The translations under genes were made by a program, and so were the position numbers. DNA of 64,000 nucleotides, from contig BMTG01000003.1 of the NCBI GenBank assembly GCA_014649555.1, forward strand, positions 124,001 to 188,000, written 5' to 3'. Shown here one piece after another: positions 59,837 to 64,000 of the stretch. Below the pieces are notes generated by a model. That model saw nothing but the letters and a program-made list of their open reading frames with translations, was not told the DNA's origin and did not search any database. Positions within the stretch are counted from its first letter, which is position 1. Each line of letters opens with the position of its first letter. Source of the DNA: Streptomyces globisporus. GTDB lineage: Bacteria; Actinomycetota; Actinomycetes; Streptomycetales; Streptomycetaceae.

Positions 59837-60987
59837 CCACGCCCCTGCCGGAGCGCACCCTTCTCCCCGGACCGCCGTACGGAAACGTCCGGAACGCCCT
59901 GCGCGAACTCCTCGTGATCGAGCGTTCCGCGCCCGGGGCAAGCACAGCTGTGGCGCCGACTCCCGCACAGCTGACCGATCTGGCTGGCCAGTGGGTGAAG
60001 GCCGCGCACACATGTGCGGCGGACATGGGGTCGGTGACGCAGCGCGCCCGGTGGCAGACCATGATCACGGCCGTCGAGACGAGGCAGGACGCCCACGCCT
60101 CGGCCGGGACCGACGTGCCCGCGCTCTGCACGGCCCTGCGGGATCTCCTTCTCGCCATGCTGGAGTACAGCCGGTTGGAGCCGCCCGTGACCGGGATCAG
60201 CGACTACCTGCGCAGCCGGATCGCGGACGGCACCTGCCCGCCCGGCTCCCCGCTGGGGGTGGCGCGTATCGCCGCCGAACTGCGGCTCGCGCCCGTCTCC
60301 GCCGTGCGGGTCAAGCTGGCACTCGCGGACCTCGAAGCGGAGGGCGTGGTCGAGTCCACCAGCAATGGCATACGCGTCACCGGCACCCCCGCGGGGCGCA
60401 TGGAGCGCTCCGTACAGGTGGCGCAGTGGCTGCGCACCCTGATCCGGAAGGGCGTCTACCCACCGGGCTCGGCGCTGCCCCGGGTGGCCGATCTCGCCCG
60501 CCCTCTGGTCACCCCGATACCGGTCATCTCCTCGGCCGTGGCCCTCCTGGACGATGAGGGCACCGTGCGCTCCGGGCTGGGCGTCCGGGCCGTCGTCGTA
60601 CAGGATCCCGGGTTCGCCGTCGCCGCGCCCCTTGACCTCACCACCGTCGACCGGCGCCTGACGCTCGCCGGCTGGGCCGGGAGCGACACCAGTCCGCAGC
60701 GGGTCCGCGAGACCTGCCGCCGGGCCCGGTCCTGGTGGCACCACCGCATCGCTCCCGCCCCCGGCAGGGTGTCCCATACCCATCGCACGCTGACCAGCAT
60801 GGCCGCCCGGCTGATCCCGGCCGCCCACGCCCACCACCAGCCCCACCAGGCCGAGGCGACGATGCGCAGGGCCGCCGTCACCGCTCTCACCCCCCAACCC
60901 GAAGTTCCGCAGGAGCAGTTGTGGCGCACCGCCTGCCTGGCTGCTGCCGTCCTCGAACTCCAGGAACTGGCCGGGGACGCGGCATGA
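59833..60987 (+). CDS. regulator with two GntR-type winged-helix domains
   Basis: 384 residues from ATG 59833. Two tandem winged-helix regions: 'ISDYLRSRIADGTCPPGSPLGVARIAAELRLAPVSAVRVKLALADLEAEGVVES' (about 120-180) and 'VAQWLRTLIRKGVYPPGSALPRVADLARPLVTPIPVISSAVALLDDEGTVRSG' (about 195-255), each with the GntR xIxxGxxxPGxxLP pattern. The N-terminal 100 and C-terminal 120 residues are helical and unassigned. Double GntR heads are unusual; the protein may bind paired sites. ATGA overlaps couple it to both neighbours. Confidence 0.82.
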   Translation: MTTPLPERTLLPGPPYGNVRNALRELLVIERSAPGASTAVAPTPAQLTDLAGQWVKAAHTCAADMGSVTQRARWQTMITAVETRQDAHASAGTDVPALCTALRDLLLAMLEYSRLEPPVTGISDYLRSRIADGTCPPGSPLGVARIAAELRLAPVSAVRVKLALADLEAEGVVESTSNGIRVTGTPAGRMERSVQVAQWLRTLIRKGVYPPGSALPRVADLARPLVTPIPVISSAVALLDDEGTVRSGLGVRAVVVQDPGFAVAAPLDLTTVDRRLTLAGWAGSDTSPQRVRETCRRARSWWHHRIAPAPGRVSHTHRTLTSMAARLIPAAHAHHQPHQAEATMRRAAVTALTPQPEVPQEQLWRTACLAAAVLELQELAGDAA

Positions 60988-61598
60988 TGACGCCACCGAT
61001 CGGGCGTCTGCCCGGCCCGCGCCGGCCCGACCTGGCCGCCGAGCTGACCCACTGCCTGGACGTGGCCCGGGAGCACTGGCAGCGCCTCGCCCGCCAGCCC
61101 GCGACCGCCTTCCCGGCCGGGCTCGGTCAGGGCCGCCACACCGATTTCCGCAACGCCCAGTTCCTGGGCCGGCTGATCGCCGACTACGGATGGCCCGACC
61201 TTCTCCTCGTCGGACAGGACGCGGCCGAAGCCGCGTACCTGATCGCGCTGCACGCCGACCCCCGCCGGGACATCCAGGTCGCCGCGATGCGTGAGATGCA
61301 CCGGGCCGTACAAAGAGGCACCGCGTCGATGCGGCACTGGGCGCACCTGCACGACCGCCTCCTGTGCGTGGACGGGGCACCACAGGTCTACGGCACGCAG
61401 CATCAGCTCGGCCCCGACGGCATCCCGGTCCGCCTGCCCGTACGGAACCCGGAGGAGCTGGACGTCCGCCGGAGGAAGGCAGGGCTCCCTCCGGCGGGCG
61501 AGGCCCTGGCCGCTCTGCGGCAGAGGCTCGCCGCCGAACCAGCCAGCCGATCCGCGGCCAGCGACTCGCCCACCGTGAACTTGACTGTCGCAGCATGA
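60984..61598 (+). CDS. DUF6624-like protein
   Basis: 204 residues from ATG 60984 (or the next ATG). The conserved core is 'LGRLIADYGWPDLLLVGQDAAEAAYLIALHADPRRDIQVAAMREMHRAVQRGTASMRHWAHLHDRLLCVDGAPQVYGTQH', with 'VRNPEELDVRRRKAGLPP' after it. I recognise this as the DUF6624 pattern, common in Streptomyces and some bacteroidetes; function unknown. Start overlaps the GntR-like stop. Confidence 0.82.
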   Translation: MMTPPIGRLPGPRRPDLAAELTHCLDVAREHWQRLARQPATAFPAGLGQGRHTDFRNAQFLGRLIADYGWPDLLLVGQDAAEAAYLIALHADPRRDIQVAAMREMHRAVQRGTASMRHWAHLHDRLLCVDGAPQVYGTQHQLGPDGIPVRLPVRNPEELDVRRRKAGLPPAGEALAALRQRLAAEPASRSAASDSPTVNLTVAA

Positions 61599-61668
61599 CG
61601 GTGGCCCCAGACGGCCCGTCCCCGTGGCCCCCACTCCTCATACGCAACCTGAAAGGAACTCGATCCTG

Positions 61669-62583
61669 ATGACGCTCACCGTGGTCTGCTGGAACTTAGA
61701 GCGCAACGGCAAGGGAGACCCGGCCCTTCGACGGGCCGGCGACGAGATCCTGCGCCGCCTCCAGCCGGACATCGTCCTGCGGCAGGAGATGGGCGACGCT
61801 GACGCGAAGGGCCACACGGTCTTCCATGAGCAGTGCCAGGCGCTCGGCATGCGCGGCGTCCTCGGCCCCGGATCATGCACGGCCATCCTCTACAACCCGT
61901 CGCGGTTCGACCTCGTGCGCGACTGGTCGGACGGCCGTGGCCCCCACTTCGTCCTCCCGCCCACCGCGATCACCCTCCGCCTGAAGGAGGCCGGGCCCGA
62001 CGCCTTGCCCTTCAACGTCATCTCTTACCACCTGGCCTACGCCAGCGCCCAGCAGCGCCAACTGGAAGCCGAGTGGCTGACCACCTGGGCCGACAAGGGG
62101 TGGAAGGCCCCCGACGGAAGCCATCGCGTACTGCCGGCCATCATCGGCGGCGACAACAACAGCTACCCGGAACCGGGTACGGAGGGCGACCTGCTCCTGC
62201 CCGACCTCTCCGCCATCAAGGACCAGCCCCACCGACTCCACCGCTCGCGCCGAGGCTCCGACGGCGTCCGCGTCCCCGACACCGAACCCGACCACACGCT
62301 CCGCACCGCGGGCCTCGAAGACGTCGCTCGACACTGGGCCAACTCCGAGGACGGCGAAGCGGGCGCGCTGGCCCGAACCGTCAACGCCACTGAAACCCAC
62401 GGCCCCGACAGCCGGATCGACCGCGTCTACCTCACCCCCGGTCTCCTGCCCGCCGTGACGGGCGTCGAAGTGCACGAGGTCCCCCTCGACGTCTCCGATC
62501 ATCACATCCCCGCCATAACCCTGGGCAACAGCACTTTCGCCGACGCGCTGACCAGCTACGCCCCGCCCCTGGCCCGCACCTGA
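61669..62583 (+). CDS. endonuclease/exonuclease/phosphatase-family protein with early TTA codon
   Basis: 304 residues from the ATG at 61669 after GAAAGGAA. EEP (DNase I-like) fold: 'TVVCWNLERNG' with the metal Asn, 'PDIVLRQEMGDADAKGHTVFHEQ' with the Glu, 'FNVISYHLAYASAQQRQLEAEWL', 'AIIGGDNNSYPEPGTEGDLL' (GDxN), 'HGPDSRIDRVYLTPGLLPAV' and 'VPLDVSDHHIPAITLG' with the catalytic His. Lacks a signal peptide, so cytoplasmic. Codon 10 is TTA (61696-61698), read only when the bldA tRNA is present, implying late or developmental expression. Followed by a terminator. Confidence 0.9.
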   Translation: MTLTVVCWNLERNGKGDPALRRAGDEILRRLQPDIVLRQEMGDADAKGHTVFHEQCQALGMRGVLGPGSCTAILYNPSRFDLVRDWSDGRGPHFVLPPTAITLRLKEAGPDALPFNVISYHLAYASAQQRQLEAEWLTTWADKGWKAPDGSHRVLPAIIGGDNNSYPEPGTEGDLLLPDLSAIKDQPHRLHRSRRGSDGVRVPDTEPDHTLRTAGLEDVARHWANSEDGEAGALARTVNATETHGPDSRIDRVYLTPGLLPAVTGVEVHEVPLDVSDHHIPAITLGNSTFADALTSYAPPLART

Positions 62584-62594
62584 CCTTCTGAACT

Positions 62595-62633
62595 CCGCCG
62601 TACGGCCTTGACCGCTGCCGGGCCGTACGGCGG
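62595..62633. terminator. 13-bp perfect hairpin terminator
   Basis: CCGCCGTACGGCC (62595-62607) and its complement (62621-62633), separated by 13 bases, 12 bases after the EEP stop codon. Confidence 0.85.
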
Positions 62634-62887
62634 ACCCGGGGTTCTCTCAGTACGCAGCGTCCGCGTGGGTCCGCCTCGCAGGACCACGGATTGAGAGAAC
62701 GGCGCCGCCGCGCCCCGGTCGATTCGGACTTCAGTAGCCCGGATGGACCGGCCCGCTGTTCGTCTGCGCCTCGGCTGAGGGTCCGGGGCGGAGACGAACA
62801 GGCCCGCCGCCGAAACAGATGGCGGCCGAACCCGCTGCCCCCCCCTGCCGAGGGGGGGAGCACTGACCGAAAGGGCTGTTGCACCCC

Positions 62888-63334
62888 ATGAAAACCAGCA
62901 CCGCAGTTCTCGTGGCGGCCGTATCTGTTGCGGCTGTAGGCGTTGCCCAGCTCGTCCAGAGGGACCGGCAGCACAAGCAGGCCAGCGACGCGACGCTGTC
63001 GCGCATCCAGATCGAGTGGCTGGCGCGCGCCTCCCAGGATGAGCAGGAGGCCGCGCGTTGGGCGCCCGAGGGGGTCGAGCCCGAGCAGTACCAGCGGATG
63101 TTGTCCGGCAACCGGATGCTGTGCCAGCTCAGCCTGCGCTGGAGGCTCGGCGTCGTCACCCGCCGCCAACTGAACCTCTACGCAGACCAGCTGATGATGA
63201 ACGCCACCTGCCGCGACTACTGGAAGCAGTTCCACTCGTACCGCGAGGCCGAGGCCCAGGGCAAGAAGCGGGACGAGACGTTCAACCAGGCCATCGGCGA
63301 CGCGTACACCCGAGCCATGAAGCTGGCCGCGTAG
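62888..63334 (+). CDS. DUF6082-like small secreted or membrane protein
   Basis: 148 residues from ATG 62888, after AAAGGGCTG. A short hydrophobic N-terminus ('TAVLVAAVSVAAVGVAQL') followed at once by charged helices ('RDRQHKQASDATLSRIQIEWLARASQDEQEAARWAPEGVEPEQY', 'LCQLSLRWRLGVVTRRQLNLYADQLMMNATCRDYWKQFHSYR'). This matches the DUF6082 layout as I recall it, a Streptomyces family of unknown function. Likely membrane-anchored by its single N-terminal span. Function unknown. Confidence 0.7.
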   Translation: MKTSTAVLVAAVSVAAVGVAQLVQRDRQHKQASDATLSRIQIEWLARASQDEQEAARWAPEGVEPEQYQRMLSGNRMLCQLSLRWRLGVVTRRQLNLYADQLMMNATCRDYWKQFHSYREAEAQGKKRDETFNQAIGDAYTRAMKLAA

Positions 63335-63557
63335 CGGAGAAGCCCTCAAACTCCACGGCTGTCCCGGCCCAACGAGCCGGGACAGCCAGAACCTCAACCT
63401 CCCTCGCCATGCCCGGTCGCCAGCGCGTCGGAGAGCACCGCCTCTCGGAAACGCCAACGAGTCAATTGGAGTTGCCATCACACGAACCGTCACCAACAGC
63501 GACCAGTTTCAGGACCCGACGGCCGACCAGTCGGACGGGTTCGCCCTGAACATTTCC
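63335..63557. other. gene-free gap
   Basis: 223 bases between the converging DUF6082-like gene and the FGE-like gene. No ORF with a ribosome binding site and no clear repeat is visible. Direction of flow suggests terminators, but none longer than five base pairs is seen. Confidence 0.3.
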
Positions 63558-64000
63558 CTACTGGTGGTTCTCGACGCAGCGGAAGCCGGTGTCGTTGTCC
63601 TTCATCGACTCGGCGGCTGTGTTGAGCAGCGACGGGGCTGCCCGGGCGATCGAGGACGTGAAGGCCGAGCCCTTCAGGTGGTAACGGCCGTTGCCGGGCT
63701 CTTCTGCGGTAGAGCACCACTCCCATACGTTGCCGCACAGGTCGAAGACTCCGAACGGGCTGGCGCCCGACTGGTACCTGGAGACAGGGGTCGTGGCGTC
63801 GATCCCGGACTCGGCCGTGTTCGCCTTGGCGGCCGTCGGCTCATTTCCCCAGGGGAAGATGCGTCCCCTCGGTCCGCGGGCGGCCTTCTCCCACTGCTGC
63901 GCGGAGGGCAGAGACTTGCCGGCCCATCGGGCGTACGCGGTCGCGTCGTGCCACGTCACCCACACCACGGGGTGAGTGGCACGCGTGACGGGACAGCGGC
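63558..64000 (-). CDS. formylglycine-generating enzyme/SUMF1-type protein, N-terminus outside window
   Basis: The coding frame runs to the window end (start codon not visible). Visible residues include 'HPVVWVTWHDATAYARWAGKSLPSAQQWEKAARGPRGRIFPWGNEPTAAKANT', 'FGVFDLCGNVWEWCSTAEEP' and the C-terminal 'GFRCVE', the standard FGE-sulfatase (C-type-lectin-like) domain. True FGEs convert a sulfatase cysteine to formylglycine; many homologues have other roles. No sulfatase is near. The final Arg-Cys-Val-Glu contains the cysteine seen in bona fide FGE, though the second key Cys cannot be checked. Confidence 0.85.
   Translation of the reverse strand, partial: RCPVTRATHPVVWVTWHDATAYARWAGKSLPSAQQWEKAARGPRGRIFPWGNEPTAAKANTAESGIDATTPVSRYQSGASPFGVFDLCGNVWEWCSTAEEPGNGRYHLKGSAFTSSIARAAPSLLNTAAESMKDNDTGFRCVENHQ

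Noticed and set aside
58912..60987. A single 691-residue protein
   Set aside because: It joins a decayed kinase start, an unrelated unknown gene and the GntR-like regulator across two apparent frame shifts and an internal ATGA start; not one protein.

Overview
The window is very GC-rich, with G or C at most third codon positions, GTG/TTG starts, purine-rich ribosome binding sites and occasional rare TTA codons. The gene content is typically actinobacterial: SpoIIE-like PP2C phosphatases, conservon pieces, an LAETG sortase substrate, TerD, an MptB-like mannosyltransferase and a Spo0M-like protein. Everything points to a Streptomyces chromosome. No database search was run; family names come from recognising motifs and whole-protein patterns.

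Bases 1-49,516 are ordinary chromosome, mostly short operons and single genes. In order: a Spo0M-like protein; a CorC/CNNM transporter pair; a YciO/Sua5 protein; an ABC-F ATPase coupled to a small P-loop kinase; an MptB-like membrane mannosyltransferase; a divergent aldo-keto reductase/LysR pair around a dyad; tRNA-Trp(CCA); a PP2C phosphatase followed by a free-standing MASE1 sensor; and an orphan MT0933-type antitoxin-like gene. Next come an ECF sigma factor fused to a membrane anchor and a secreted CAP domain, a frameshifted solitary ctaD, a PAS-GAF-PP2C-ATPase regulator and an LAETG surface protein. After these lie a split conservon (roadblock protein and GTPase), an ArsR-MgtA pair, TatA, TerD, a fatty acid desaturase, a coupled SNF2 helicase/SWIM pair, a Tat-exported amidase, and a GAF regulator ahead of an aldehyde dehydrogenase that ends in a strong terminator.

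From about 49.6 kb the sequence becomes accessory. A tyrosine integrase overlaps its excisionase gene, followed by about 1 kb of almost gene-free DNA. Then comes a 1.66-kb IS1380-family element with a broken transposase, with a 1.85-kb IS1182-family element abutting (and apparently inserted at) its outer tip. The stop codon of the next gene, a phosphotransferase, lies inside the IS1182 end. Beyond it is a regulatory cluster: an XRE/TPR-like regulator and an ATPase diverging from a palindromic operator array, a decayed kinase, a frameshifted unknown gene, a double-wHTH GntR-like regulator, a DUF6624-like gene, an endonuclease/exonuclease/phosphatase-family gene with an early TTA codon, a DUF6082-like lipoprotein-sized protein, and a sulfatase-modifying-factor-like gene cut by the window edge.

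The most notable items are the sigma-CAP fusion, the ABC-F plus kinase operon, the split PP2C/MASE1 and conservon modules, the nested IS pair that supplies a host stop codon, and the operator array. Four separate reading-frame lesions (ctaD, IS1380 transposase, kinase, unknown gene) should be checked against raw reads before being treated as real decay.
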